A DNA stretch of 64,000 nucleotides. It comes from Pedomonas mirosovicensis (GTDB lineage: Bacteria; Pseudomonadota; Alphaproteobacteria; Sphingomonadales; Sphingomonadaceae). Below are positions 43,430 to 54,976 of the stretch, one piece after another (positions within the stretch are counted from its first letter, which is position 1; every line of letters begins with the position of its first letter). The stretch spans positions 2,185,001 to 2,249,000 of the forward strand of contig NZ_JAKFIA010000001.1 of NCBI RefSeq assembly GCF_022569295.1, in the 5' to 3' direction. The notes beneath the pieces are model-generated. The model ran no database searches, had not been told where the DNA came from, and worked only from the letters and a program-made list of their open reading frames with translations. Both the position numbers and the translations under genes were made by a program.

Positions 43430-44539
43430 ATGAGAACCCATACCGCACCACATTACGGCAATTTGCCGATTTTAAGCGTCAGCGAGAGTTTTTCGAACCT
43501 GACAACATTTCTGGAAGAGCAGTTCCGGGCGCGCCTCGCGGCCAACCCCTCCCTCAGTCTCGATGAATACGGCATTTTGACAAGGGTCGAGGACGGCAGC
43601 GACAAGGACGTCATCTTCGGGAAGAACGAAATCGTTCAAGTTGATGAGGAGTTCTATGCCACCATCAACACCGTCTCCCTAAAGAACGACAAGCCTTGGG
43701 CGTTTGTGGGCGAGGACTGGTTCAGGGCCTGTTGGATGATCCGGGGCGGCGTGGCCCAGGACCTGATACCCAATGGAACGGTGCGCGTGCCATCCTGGGT
43801 AACGCCCTCCACGCTGACGATACGGCCGGGCTATGTGGACTTCGAATTACAGCCGGACAGCTACGTTAAGGTTGAGCGCCTTCAAGCCAACGGGCCAATG
43901 ATGTGGGTGTCCATTGCCTTGAGCCGCCGGGCGCTACAGCGCGCCCTCGGCGAAATGGACTCAACCATTCCCTGCGATCTGGACCACTACATCTACCGGG
44001 AAAATTCCCTGCTCTTGCTCCGCAGATCGCCGATCTCCTCGGCCGGGATGAAAATTCTTCTCTCGCTTTTTGACGCGCCATTGACCGGCAAGCTGCGCGT
44101 GAAATTCCTGAGAAGCCAAATCCTGTCTCTGCTTTATGTTGCCCTTGGCAGCGATTGGGATAACGAAAACCCGCACGGGCCGCCCAGCGCCGACTATAAA
44201 AAGATCGTCGAAGGCGCGGAGATGCTGAGGATTGCCGCGAAATCCAGCCAATTCAACATCGCGGAGATCGCACGGCAGCTGGGCATGAGCCGCAGCTACT
44301 TCGACAAGAGCTTCCGCCTGATCTATGGCACGACGTCGGCCAAGTACCTGCTCGATGAAAAAATGAAATACGCGGCCGAGCTCATCATCAAAGGCGACAT
44401 GCCGATCAAAGAAATCGCCGACCATCTCGGCTATGGCACCCACTCCACGCTCACCCGCGCCTTCCATAAATGGTATGGGACCAATCCTTTGAAATACCGG
44501 CAAGGCCACATTTTCAGGGAATCTCCGTCAAGGCACTAA
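43430..44539 (+). CDS. AraC-family transcriptional regulator
   Basis: 369 residues from ATG 43430 (a longer frame opens at 43295, but its first 45 residues look non-coding). The C-terminal about 100 residues hold two helix-turn-helix units: FNIAEIARQLGMSRSYFDKS and MPIKEIADHLGYGTHSTLTR, ending AFHKWYGTNPLKYRQGH. The N-terminal about 250 residues resemble a ligand-sensing domain (VRVPSWVTPSTLTIRPGYVD) with no family assignment. It is divergent from the RHH operon; target genes are unknown. Confidence 0.87.
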   Translation: MRTHTAPHYGNLPILSVSESFSNLTTFLEEQFRARLAANPSLSLDEYGILTRVEDGSDKDVIFGKNEIVQVDEEFYATINTVSLKNDKPWAFVGEDWFRACWMIRGGVAQDLIPNGTVRVPSWVTPSTLTIRPGYVDFELQPDSYVKVERLQANGPMMWVSIALSRRALQRALGEMDSTIPCDLDHYIYRENSLLLLRRSPISSAGMKILLSLFDAPLTGKLRVKFLRSQILSLLYVALGSDWDNENPHGPPSADYKKIVEGAEMLRIAAKSSQFNIAEIARQLGMSRSYFDKSFRLIYGTTSAKYLLDEKMKYAAELIIKGDMPIKEIADHLGYGTHSTLTRAFHKWYGTNPLKYRQGHIFRESPSRH

Positions 44540-44875
44540 CGGCCGCGCCGGCACCCCCCCTCTCCCACCCCGCGCCGAGTCTCGTGAGAAACCAGGGCTC
44601 CTTGAGCGCCCTGGCCGCCAAAGCCGAAGCATCGCGCCGCCAAAACCCGCGGTTTTCCGCGCCTCGCCGCCCGCACGGCGGCGGCAAGGCGTGCCAAATT
44701 CGCGCCCATGCGGTCACACTGATGCAGCCTCGCAACACAGCCCGCAAATGGGACGGATTGCGCCCAGGGTCCAATTGCCCTGCGGGCGCAGACCGCTAGA
44801 AGGCCCGAGCCTTGTTCTTTTTCCGTAAGGCGCATTTTTTCCATTTCGCAATTTTTCAAAATCTGGAGGTTTTGT
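44540..44875. other. Gene-free leader before the outer-membrane protein
   Basis: 336 bases without a supported gene. The last 60 bases are T-rich and end with CTGGAGG seven bases before the ATG, in keeping with a 5' leader. Confidence 0.45.
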
Positions 44876-45454
44876 ATGAACCGCGTCCAATTTGCTGCGG
44901 CTGTTTTCGCACTCGCCAGCGCCGCCACCCCTGCGGCGGCGGCGGATTTTACCGGGCCGCGCGCCGAAGGCCGCCTCGGCTGGACCGATGTTTCAACCGA
45001 CGAGGTGGACGACGACGGCCTGACCTACGGCGTGGGCATTGGCTACGACTACACCTTCGGCCAATCCATCGTGGTGGGCGCCGAGGCCAATTTCGACTGG
45101 ATCGATGTTGACGGCTGCGCCACCCGCGCCGGCGGCGTTCTCGCCTGCTTCGACACTAAGCGCGACATCAGCGTGGCCGTGCGCGCCGGCTACAAGGTGC
45201 TGGAGAACACGCTGGTCTACGCCAAGGGCGGCTACGCCAACGGCCGCGTTCGCGGCGAGTTCACGCAAGGCGGCACGACGACGGGCGACACGCAGAACGG
45301 CGACGGCTTCGTGGTGGGCGGCGGCGCAGAGCAGGCCCTCGGCCCCAACCTCTACGCCAAGCTGGAATACGCCTACAGCAACTACGAGGCAGGCGTTGAC
45401 CGCCACCAGATTCTGCTCGGTGTCGGCTTCCGCTTCTCCGGCCTTGGCTTCTGA
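44876..45454 (+). CDS. Outer-membrane beta-barrel protein (OmpA/porin-like small barrel)
   Basis: 192 residues. Signal peptide MNRVQFAAAVFALASAATPA (cleavage near AAAADF), then alternating hydrophobic strands of a small eight-stranded barrel: RAEGRLGWTDVSTDEVDDD, YGVGIGYDYTFGQSIVVGAE, VAVRAGYKVLENTLVYAKGG, LYAKLEYAYSNYEAGVDRHQ and a C-terminal aromatic (FRFSGLGF). Two cysteines in one loop (DGCATRAGGVLACFD) may form a disulfide. Similar barrels occur as Omp25/RopB-type proteins. Monocistronic, with its own strong terminator. Confidence 0.88.
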   Translation: MNRVQFAAAVFALASAATPAAAADFTGPRAEGRLGWTDVSTDEVDDDGLTYGVGIGYDYTFGQSIVVGAEANFDWIDVDGCATRAGGVLACFDTKRDISVAVRAGYKVLENTLVYAKGGYANGRVRGEFTQGGTTTGDTQNGDGFVVGGGAEQALGPNLYAKLEYAYSNYEAGVDRHQILLGVGFRFSGLGF

Positions 45455-45483
45455 GCCGCCCGAAAATTGCTTATCAACCTCGG

Positions 45484-45513
45484 TGACCCGGCGCTGCGCC
45501 GGGTCATTTTTTT
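45484..45513 (+). terminator. Rho-independent terminator of the OMP gene
   Basis: Perfect 10-base stem TGACCCGGCG / CGCCGGGTCA with a 3-base loop and seven T. Confidence 0.95.
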
Positions 45514-45734
45514 GCCGGCGCCGTTGCGCCGTGCCGGCAGGAGCGAACGGACGGGCTGCCACCGGCAAACCCGGCCGAAAAACCAAAGAATAAACCAATT
45601 AAAACTCGCAAAAACTAAATTGGTTCCATGGACCTTGCAAAAAATCCGGCGACGGCAATTCCCGATGGAAGCGTTGAAAGTTCAAGGCTATGAGCATTTA
45701 TCGACAGCCAAGTTGTGATTAGCGGAGCGATTGC

Positions 45735-48926
<3,192 letters not shown>

Positions 48927-48948
48927 TTGCTTCGGGGTTTTAAGGTGC

Positions 48949-49016
48949 TTGCAGAGGAGCCCCGTGCGCGGAGGCGCACAAACGAAGGCCCTCCCTGCAA
49001 AGGCCCCCTTCCCTAA
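48949..49016. repeat. Compact palindromic repeat, copy G
   Basis: Between the convergent histidine kinase and antiporter genes. Outer stem CTTGCAGAGGAG / CTCCCTGCAAAG with inner hairpin GTGCGC-GGAG-GCGCAC (48964-48979), identical over 16 bases to copy J. Confidence 0.78.
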
Positions 49017-49025
49017 GAAACGAAC

Positions 49026-50681
49026 CTACCCCGCGACGAAGCGGGTTTCGGCCAGGTCGATATCGCGGATGAGCTTGCGCCCCACCTCCTCGGAGACCTG
49101 GCGGGCGCGGATGAGGCGGAACAGCTCCTCCCGCTCGGCGCGCAGGGCGGCCAGGCGCAGCTCGCGTTCCACCTGCTCCACGGTGCGGGTGCGCTCCGCC
49201 GCCTCGCCCGACTGCTGGCGGCCATCGACGCGGTTGCGGTAGATATCCATCAGCTGGGCGGCGACATCGGCATAGAGGTCCGCATGGGGGCCGCCCGCGC
49301 TGAGGGCGTGCTGGCGCTTCTCGATGGCCCGGATGGCGGCCTCCGCCGCCACGGCCCGCGCCCGCGCCACCTCCTCGTGACGGGAGGGCTCGGGCGGCAA
49401 TTCCAGCCCCTTCAGCAGGATGGGCAGGCCGATGCTGGCCGCCAGCAGCGACACGATGATGACGCCGGCGGCGAGGAACACGGCCACATCCCGCGCCGGG
49501 AAGGGCGTGCCATCGAGCAGGAACAGCGGCAGGGTCATGACGCCGGCAAGGGTGATCGCACCGCGCACGCCGGCCAGCGACATGACGGCCACCAGCCGCC
49601 AGCCGGGGGCCTTGGGCACCGCCTGCCCGTGCGCCCCGGCCCCATGACGGCGGCGGAAGATGGTGAAGCGCAGCGACGCCCACACCCAGCCGAAGCGCAG
49701 CGCCGCCAGCACCACGTTGATGGCGACCACGTAGACCGCCAGCCACCACACATGGCCGCGCCCCACATCGCGCACCGCCTCGGCCGCGCTGCTGGCGATG
49801 CCGGGAAGCTGCTCGCCCAAGAGCACGAAGATGATGCCGTTGACGGTGAACTGCACCGTATCCCACACGGCGGTGCGACGGACGCGGGTGACCGCCAGCG
49901 CCTGGCCGCTGATCTCGACGTAGCTCATGGTGATGCCCGCCGCCACCGCCGCCAGGATGCCCGAGGCGTGGACGTGCTCCGCCGCCAGATAGGCCCCGAA
50001 GGGGATGAGCAGGCTGATGAGGATTTGCGAGCCGCTTTCCTCGCCGATGCGGCGGGAAACCCAGAACTTGGCGAAGGTGATGGCCCAGGTGACGCCGACG
50101 CCGATGGCGATGCCGCCGAAGGCCAGCCACAGGAAGGTGCCCGCCGCCTGGGTGAGCGAGAAGCTGCCGGTGAGCGCCGCCGCCACGGCAAAGCGCATGC
50201 ACACCAGGCCCGAGGCGTCGTTGAGCAGGGACTCGCCCTCCAGAATATGCATGACCCGCGACGGAATGGGCACGCGCGCCGCAATGGCGGAGACGGCGAT
50301 GGGATCGGTGGGCGAGAGGATGGCCGCCAGCGCGAAGGCCACCGGCAGCGGCATCGAGGGGATCATCCAGTGGATGAAATAGCCCATGCCGATGACGGTG
50401 AAGATGACGAGGCCGAGCGCCAGTTCGAGAATGGTGCCCTTGTCATGAAACAGCCCCTCTTTCGGGATGCGCCAGCCATCGAGGAACAGGAGCGGCGGCA
50501 GGAGAAGGAGGAAGAAGATTTCCGGGTTGAGGTGGATGGCCTCGCCGGTGAAGGCCGCAACGGCCGCGCCGAGGGCGATCTGCACCAGCGGCAGCGGCAA
50601 CGGAATGGGAGAAACCCGCGCAAGGATGCCGCTGATAACCACCGCCAGCAACAACACCAAGGAAATGGAAATGGGTTCCAT
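49026..50681 (-). CDS. Na+/H+ (or K+/H+) antiporter, CPA1 NhaP type
   Basis: 551 residues with about 12 membrane segments, then a cytosolic helical C-terminal tail (about residues 400-551, rich in Arg/Glu). CPA1 transport motifs: ILSPTDPIAVSAIA and the ion-binding ESLLNDASGLVCMRFAV. The N-terminus is MEPISISLVLLLAVVISGIL. It exports monovalent cations in exchange for protons. ATG at 50681 starts the first membrane helix; the longer frame upstream to 50747 is basic and unlike the family. Convergent with the hybrid kinase. Confidence 0.92.
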   Translation of the reverse strand: MEPISISLVLLLAVVISGILARVSPIPLPLPLVQIALGAAVAAFTGEAIHLNPEIFFLLLLPPLLFLDGWRIPKEGLFHDKGTILELALGLVIFTVIGMGYFIHWMIPSMPLPVAFALAAILSPTDPIAVSAIAARVPIPSRVMHILEGESLLNDASGLVCMRFAVAAALTGSFSLTQAAGTFLWLAFGGIAIGVGVTWAITFAKFWVSRRIGEESGSQILISLLIPFGAYLAAEHVHASGILAAVAAGITMSYVEISGQALAVTRVRRTAVWDTVQFTVNGIIFVLLGEQLPGIASSAAEAVRDVGRGHVWWLAVYVVAINVVLAALRFGWVWASLRFTIFRRRHGAGAHGQAVPKAPGWRLVAVMSLAGVRGAITLAGVMTLPLFLLDGTPFPARDVAVFLAAGVIIVSLLAASIGLPILLKGLELPPEPSRHEEVARARAVAAEAAIRAIEKRQHALSAGGPHADLYADVAAQLMDIYRNRVDGRQQSGEAAERTRTVEQVERELRLAALRAEREELFRLIRARQVSEEVGRKLIRDIDLAETRFVAG

Positions 50682-51681
50682 GCCTGTTCCCGAACACCAC
50701 GACGCCAAATCATGCCTCCGGCCGCATTCCGCGCCGATTCGAGACAAGCGAGCATAACCGGGGAATCATGTCCTTCGCCAGCGCACCACGGCCAAACTGT
50801 AAAACTTTTCGCCGGACCGGGACCTGGCGGTGGCGCGGCCGGGAAGTTTCGCCCGCACACTGGCCGGGCCGTCTCCGCCTGATCTCCTGCCTGATCTCCT
50901 GCCTGATCTCCTGCCTGATTTGGGTGCCGGTGGTTGAGGGTCGTTGCTTCGTGTCGGCGGGTCAGGGTTGTCGGGGCTGGGGCTGATGGGGATTTTTTCG
51001 GGATGAGGCTTGCCGTCGCAAGCGCTTGTGGTGGCTGTGGGCCAACTGCCCATTGTCCGGAGACTTGAGAAGATACGCGTACCGACCCTCAACCATTGAA
51101 ACCGGCCGATAAGGATGGCCCGATGGCCACCCAACCCTGAACACATGATCCGACCTTCATACGCGATCCGGCGCGCCTGTGGCCGCCTGTGGCGGTCCTT
51201 GTCCGAACGTGTTGGCGAGCCCTCCATGCCGAGCGTGTGACGCGATCACCACCCGGCCGCAATGCCGGGTGCCCCTTGAGAACAAGGCGCCCCTGGGCGG
51301 GGAAAATACGCCCCCGTTTGCGATGACATCTGTGCCCCCGAAGGCGCACGCCCCACGATGCCACCTGCCCAAAGCGTCAGTGTAAGATCCCCGTGATCCC
51401 GACACGGGGCCTGCCATGCAACCAAACGCCACCCGACTCATCGCGACAAGGGAAAGATAGGTTTATACCTATTCAATGTCAAGCATATTCCTATTTGAAA
51501 TGCCGTTTTCCTATTTGCGGCCGGCAGGGGGCGAAGGGGCCTGGATGCCAGTCGCAGGCCCGTCACTGAACAGATGTAAAATTAAAATATTGTGATTACT
51601 TAACAGCGCCAAAACCATCGCTCGATGGCATAGAGTATATCGTATATTACGTGTCTGCCCAAAATATTCGAGCCGCGCGGA
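50682..51681. other. Gene-free region of about 1 kb with repeats and a low-GC patch
   Basis: No supported gene. It holds the tandem dodecamer at 50879-50920 and an AT-rich patch (51450-51660). The patch contains the palindrome ATAGGT-N4-ACCTAT at 51457-51472 and three CCTATT direct repeats (51468, 51490, 51510), spaced 22 and 20 bases, i.e. about two helical turns. The base composition differs from the surroundings, which suggests a decayed or acquired stretch or a regulatory region whose gene is missing. Confidence 0.6.
50879..50920. repeat. Tandem dodecamer repeat
   Basis: Three perfect copies of CTGATCTCCTGC followed by a partial fourth (CTGATT). Intergenic, upstream of the antiporter gene's start. 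Confidence 0.9.
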
Positions 51682-51709
51682 TTGCGCCTGGATCACGAAT
51701 GTCTATAAT
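51682..51709 (+). promoter_or_regulatory. Sigma-70 promoter ahead of a candidate small RNA
   Basis: TTGCGC (51682-51687), 16-base spacer, perfect TATAAT (51704-51709). No reading frame follows; a terminator lies about 45-75 bases downstream. Confidence 0.6.
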
Positions 51710-51715
51710 CGCGAT

Positions 51716-51788
51716 CACTTCAGACCTGCGAATTTATTTGTTTCTTTCTTTCCCAGCCCCGCATGTTTTCTGCCATGCGGGGCTTTTC
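51716..51788 (+). ncRNA. Candidate small regulatory RNA, about 70 nt
   Basis: Predicted from the TATAAT promoter just upstream and a Rho-independent terminator: stem AGCCCCGCATG (51755-51765) / CATGCGGGGCT (51774-51784) followed by TTTT. Between the expected start and the hairpin lies an unstructured pyrimidine-rich stretch (TTTATTTGTTTCTTTCTTTC), the kind of region that pairs with mRNAs or binds Hfq. No gene on the plus strand could use this terminator. On the minus strand no T tract follows, so it is not the glsB terminator. No known family was recognised. Confidence 0.5.
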
Positions 51789-51837
51789 CATTGTGGAAAA
51801 AACCGGCCAGCGCTGCGCCCGCCCCTTGGGCACAAAC

Positions 51838-51870
51838 GAGCCGCCGCCCGCATTTCCTGCGGGCAGCGGC
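51838..51870 (-). terminator. Probable terminator of glsB-like gene
   Basis: On the minus strand: stem GCCGCTGCCCGCA / TGCGGGCGGCGGC with a 5-base loop, then TCGTTTGTG, about 27 bases after the gene's stop. Confidence 0.7.
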
Positions 51871-51896
51871 GCCTGATGCGGCGTCGAGGGCCCGGC

Positions 51897-52166
51897 CTAG
51901 CGAAGCCGGCCGCGACGGAAGAAGTTCACGATCGCCAGCAGGATGATCGCGCCGACGAAGGAGATCAGCAAAGCGCCGACGGAGAAGTTGCCCGATGTGA
52001 TCGGCGAGACCCCCAGCAAGGGCGACAGCAGCAAGCCCGCCAGAAGCGCGCCGACGATACCGACGATCACGTTGAGGATGACGCCCTGCTGGGCGTCCGT
52101 TCCCATAACCTTGCTGGCGAGCCAGCCCAGAATTCCACCGATAATGATGATCAGCAGCCACGTCAT
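51897..52166 (-). CDS. GlsB/YeaQ/YmgE-family stress membrane protein
   Basis: 89 residues with three hydrophobic helices: TWLLIIIIGGILGWLASKVM, VILNVIVGIVGALLAGLLL and ALLISFVGAIILLAIVNFF, ending in a basic FFRRGRLR. The GWLASKVMGTDAQQG segment and the Gly-rich second helix are typical of the transglycosylase-associated (YeaQ) family, which is induced by stress. GGAGACCTGTATT precedes ATG at 52166. The biochemical role is unknown. The 280 bases upstream hold no gene. Confidence 0.9.
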   Translation of the reverse strand: MTWLLIIIIGGILGWLASKVMGTDAQQGVILNVIVGIVGALLAGLLLSPLLGVSPITSGNFSVGALLISFVGAIILLAIVNFFRRGRLR

Positions 52167-52446
52167 AATACAGGTCTCCCTTGCCTTGCCGGCACAACGC
52201 CGGCGTTCCGGTCCAGACCGTGTAATGAGCGAAACGCATTGACTTAGCAGCCGTTCCCGCCCCCGGTTGGCCCCCGGCCCACCAGGCCGGGCGGCAGGAA
52301 CCGGCCTCCCACCCCTTCGTTGAACCGGGAGGGACAAGGGAAGATCCCCGGCAGCGCCCCACCCGCGCCCGGCCCGAGGCGCCCCCTCACGGCGACACGC
52401 TCTTCCCGGCCCCATTTCTCCTGAACACGCGAAGCAGGCACCCCTC

Positions 52447-52662
52447 ATGAGCGGCAACAAACACCCCAAGTCCACGCCCGAAAACCGGCCGACGCCGGAC
52501 GATCTGGAACGCAACCCCGGCATCGGCCAATCCAAGGGCACCTTCGCCACCGGCGAGGACCCGGAGAGCATCGAAGGCGTGAACACCTATGAAGGCGACA
52601 CGGAAAACGAGGCCACCGGCCTTGGCGGTGTGACGCCCAAGACGGAACGCCAGAACAAGTAG
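52447..52662 (+). CDS. Small hydrophilic conserved hypothetical protein
   Basis: 71 residues, strongly polar, with no hydrophobic core, so probably disordered: SGNKHPKSTPENRPTPDDLE, then NPGIGQSKGTFATGEDPESI and a Gly/Glu/Asn-rich end. The pattern PTPDDLExxPGIGQSKG recurs in small sphingomonad proteins as recalled, which supports it as a real gene. ATG at 52447. The context (GlsB, MarR) suggests a stress-associated role, but this is a guess. The upstream Shine-Dalgarno is weak. Confidence 0.6.
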   Translation: MSGNKHPKSTPENRPTPDDLERNPGIGQSKGTFATGEDPESIEGVNTYEGDTENEATGLGGVTPKTERQNK

Positions 52663-52743
52663 GCGCCGCCGCGCCGGTTTCTCATCTCCAGCGGCAGGGC
52701 CTGGAGGGCTTCGGGCGTGACCCGCGCCCCGTGGACGAGCCGA

Positions 52744-53223
52744 TCAACCCCCCTCCCCGGACGCGGGCGTGCCGGGCGGCGCTTCGGCGCCCGTAAGCCG
52801 ATCAAGATTGGCGATCAGGCGCGCGAGCAGGGCGATGAACAGCCTGGCCTCCTCGTCCGTGAAGCCGCGCAGCGCCTCCTGATTCCCATGGAGCAAGGTG
52901 GCAATCGCGTCCGGCAGGCGCGCCTGCGCCACCGGCGTCAATGTGATGCGGCGGCTGCGCCCATCGGCCGGATCAGGCGCGCGCTGTATCAGCCCGTCCC
53001 GCTCCATGCGGGCGAGCATCTGCGCCATCGGCGGTTGCTCGACCCTGGCGAAGCGGGCGAGGTCACGCTGCGTGCTGGCCCGGCCATCCTGAAGCGCGAC
53101 CAGCACAGGCAGATGCCCAACGCCAAAGCCAAGCGGCTTGAGCCGCGCCTCGCTGAGACGGGCGAAGCCGCGCGCCGCAAGGCCGATCAGGTGCCCAGGC
53201 GTGGAGAGTACATCCAGATCCAT
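52744..53223 (-). CDS. MarR-family transcriptional regulator
   Basis: 159 residues. Winged helix: VGHLPVLVALQDGRASTQRD, LARFARVEQPPMAQMLARME (recognition helix) and the wing RDGLIQRAPDPADGRSRRIT with the family's DxRxxx signature. Helical dimerisation ends flank it. MarR proteins repress neighbouring genes and respond to small phenolic or oxidising ligands. ATG at 53223. It is divergent from a SnoaL/NTF2-like gene, and a perfect 18-base palindrome lies in the gap. Confidence 0.92.
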   Translation of the reverse strand: MDLDVLSTPGHLIGLAARGFARLSEARLKPLGFGVGHLPVLVALQDGRASTQRDLARFARVEQPPMAQMLARMERDGLIQRAPDPADGRSRRITLTPVAQARLPDAIATLLHGNQEALRGFTDEEARLFIALLARLIANLDRLTGAEAPPGTPASGEGG

Positions 53224-53267
53224 CGCATTTCATCCCTTGCGTCCGCCGCCGCGTTAATGCATACGCG

Positions 53268-53285
53268 GATATGTAAATACATATC
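53268..53285. promoter_or_regulatory. Perfect palindrome, probable MarR operator
   Basis: GATATGTA-AA-TACATATC, arms of 8 bases without mismatch, in the gap between marR-like and SnoaL-like genes; the flanks are AT-rich (CATATATATT). The size and symmetry fit MarR operators, so it would control both divergent genes. Confidence 0.75.
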
Positions 53286-53340
53286 AGCATATATATTCAA
53301 GCCCAACTGAACGCAACACCATCATACGAGGAGAGCCCCG

Positions 53341-53733
53341 GTGGATGACGATATCAAGATCCTTGAGCACATCTACGATCGCTTCAACGCGCGGGACATA
53401 GACGGCGTGATGGCCGCGCTGACCGAGGATGTCGCCTGGGCCAACGGCATGGAGGGCGGCTACGTTCATGGCCGCGAGGCCGTGCGCGCCTACTGGACGC
53501 GCCAGTGGGCCATGGTCCGTCCGCGCGTCGAGCCCCTGAACTTTCAGCGAACCGCCGATGGCGCGATCGTTGCGGAGGTTCGGCAGTCCGTTTTCGATCT
53601 CGAAGGCCAACCGCTTCAGGGGCAGACGCACGGGCTTAAGGACAAGACGGTCGGGCACGTTTTCCGTTTTCGGAACGGCAAGGTGGCGCGCTTCGACATT
53701 CAGGAGATCGCCCCGGCCAGCATCAGCGCATAG
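53341..53733 (+). CDS. SnoaL/NTF2-like protein
   Basis: 130 residues with the cone-shaped NTF2 pattern: ILEHIYDRFNARDIDGVMAA, LTEDVAWANGMEGGYVHGRE, AVRAYWTRQWAMVRPRVEPL, VFDLEGQPLQGQTHGLKDKT and VGHVFRFRNGKVARFDIQEI. Relatives bind small ligands or act as isomerases or hydrolases; no specific reaction can be assigned. The start is GTG at 53341 with AGGAGAG upstream. It is divergent from the MarR gene and likely its target. Confidence 0.88.
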   Translation: MDDDIKILEHIYDRFNARDIDGVMAALTEDVAWANGMEGGYVHGREAVRAYWTRQWAMVRPRVEPLNFQRTADGAIVAEVRQSVFDLEGQPLQGQTHGLKDKTVGHVFRFRNGKVARFDIQEIAPASISA

Positions 53734-53760
53734 GCGCGGCCCGAAATACGCATGGGAACT

Positions 53761-53850
53761 CCCAAGGGGGCCCGAGACCCCCTTGGCTCCTTTGCGTGTG
53801 CGCCTTCGCGCATGAGGGGGACAAGCCCCCGCCTCTTTCCTTGCAGCCCG
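53761..53850. repeat. Compact palindromic repeat, copy H
   Basis: Between convergent genes. Outer hairpin CCAAGGGGG / CCCCCTTGG (53762-53786), then TTTGCGT and an inner hairpin GTGCGC-CTTC-GCGCAT, then GGGGGACAAGCCCCC and TTGCAG. Same order of elements as copies G and J, but with an extra perfect outer hairpin. Confidence 0.72.
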
Positions 53851-53854
53851 CCCC

Positions 53855-54085
53855 TCAGCTCATCTGGCGCAGGATCGGCCGGATGCGATCCAGCAGTTCG
53901 GCCGAAATGTTCGGCTGGCGCATGCGGCACACCCGCTCCAGCGCCATCTTCAGCCCCTCCGGCAGGGCACTGTCAGGCCTTTCCGTCGCCACGGTAAGCA
54001 ATGCGTGCGCGAGATCCAGCAGCTCGCTGTCCTGGCCGGATGCGCGCTGCGAAGCCTGCGAAAAGTTGTGGCCATCCACCGTCAT
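53855..54085 (-). CDS. Small hypothetical protein
   Basis: 76 residues, helical and soluble: DSELLDLAHALLTVATERPD, ALPEGLKMALERVCRMRQPN and ISAELLDRIRPILRQMS. No family was recognised. ATG at 54085 is chosen because GGGGGAAGGATC precedes it directly; the longer open frame to 54283 is a proline-rich stretch without Shine-Dalgarno. It lies downstream of the DUF3775 gene on the same strand, 180 bases away. Confidence 0.6.
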   Translation of the reverse strand: MTVDGHNFSQASQRASGQDSELLDLAHALLTVATERPDSALPEGLKMALERVCRMRQPNISAELLDRIRPILRQMS

Positions 54086-54263
54086 GATCCTTCCCCCCGT
54101 ATTGCAACGCCCAATCTTGCGCCACTCAGGCACGGCAGTCGGTTCCTGTACCGGAACGGTTTTCCGGCCCAGAGGTTCCCCAGGCGGTTGAAGAGCGAGC
54201 GGTTGAACGGATGCGCGACCGCCCTCCCCGGCCAGCCCCCGATCGGGATTCGATGCGCCAGAC

Positions 54264-54686
54264 TTAAAGGTGCCGGGCTTCATAGTCGGTGCAGGACAGC
54301 CCGAACTGGGCCAGCCCCTCCTCCAGATAATCGGGCAGCATGGGCATGCCCATCAGGTATTCCGCCGTCGACGTGGTATGCCGGGCGGTCAGCGCCTCGG
54401 TCCGCAGCCGCTCCCAGTTGTCGGCCGTGTCATCGCCGCGCCCCAGCCAGGCCAGCGCCACCAGATCGATCTTCTCGTCATCGTTGAGCGAGTCGATGAT
54501 GTCGGCCAGCTCCACCTGCGAGGGATCGTCGGTGTGGTCCTCCAGCACCGACGACATGGCATCATCGCTGGCATTGGAGCCGGGATCGGGAATGGTAACC
54601 ACATCCTTGCCCATGTATTCCCGCGCCTTGACGATGATGAAACAAACCGTCTCGGGGGAAACCATCGTTGCAGGACGATCCGCCAT
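54264..54686 (-). CDS. DUF3775-family protein
   Basis: 140 residues. The start VSPETVCFIIVKAREYMGKD and the end TAEYLMGMPMLPDYLEEGLA match the DUF3775 pattern found in alphaproteobacteria. The centre is acidic (DEKIDLVALAWLGRGDDTAD, SSVLEDHTDDPSQVELADII). Function unknown; no membrane segment or signal peptide. ATG at 54686 gives the domain start; a longer frame adds a basic leader. GTAAGGGAGC precedes it. Confidence 0.82.
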   Translation of the reverse strand: MADRPATMVSPETVCFIIVKAREYMGKDVVTIPDPGSNASDDAMSSVLEDHTDDPSQVELADIIDSLNDDEKIDLVALAWLGRGDDTADNWERLRTEALTARHTTSTAEYLMGMPMLPDYLEEGLAQFGLSCTDYEARHL

Positions 54687-54810
54687 AACCCTGTGCTCCC
54701 TTACCTGCGCCGCCACCCGGCAGACGGCGGCCCTGCCCTCAATCAACGCGCAAGCAGCTTGACCGATGCACGCCAGCAGAAGGGCAGGCTTAAAAAAGGA
54801 AGAAGGGGAA

Positions 54811-54855
54811 GGCGAAAAACGAACAGGGGGACACGATGGATCTCGCGTCCCCCTG
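54811..54855 (-). terminator. Rho-independent terminator of the leucine dehydrogenase gene
   Basis: On the minus strand: CAGGGGGAC / GTCCCCCTG stem (54824-54855) followed by TTCGTTTTTC. Located about 120 bases after the gene's stop. Confidence 0.7.
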
Positions 54856-54976
54856 ATCGGTTAAAATCGCGCCCATGCGGCAACGGGGAGAGGATGCATG
54901 GGCGCTTCAGACCACCGGCGCGGCCCCGCCTGGACAGAAGCAGGAGGCCGCCGCCTGCGGCGTGAGGTCAGTTGGC

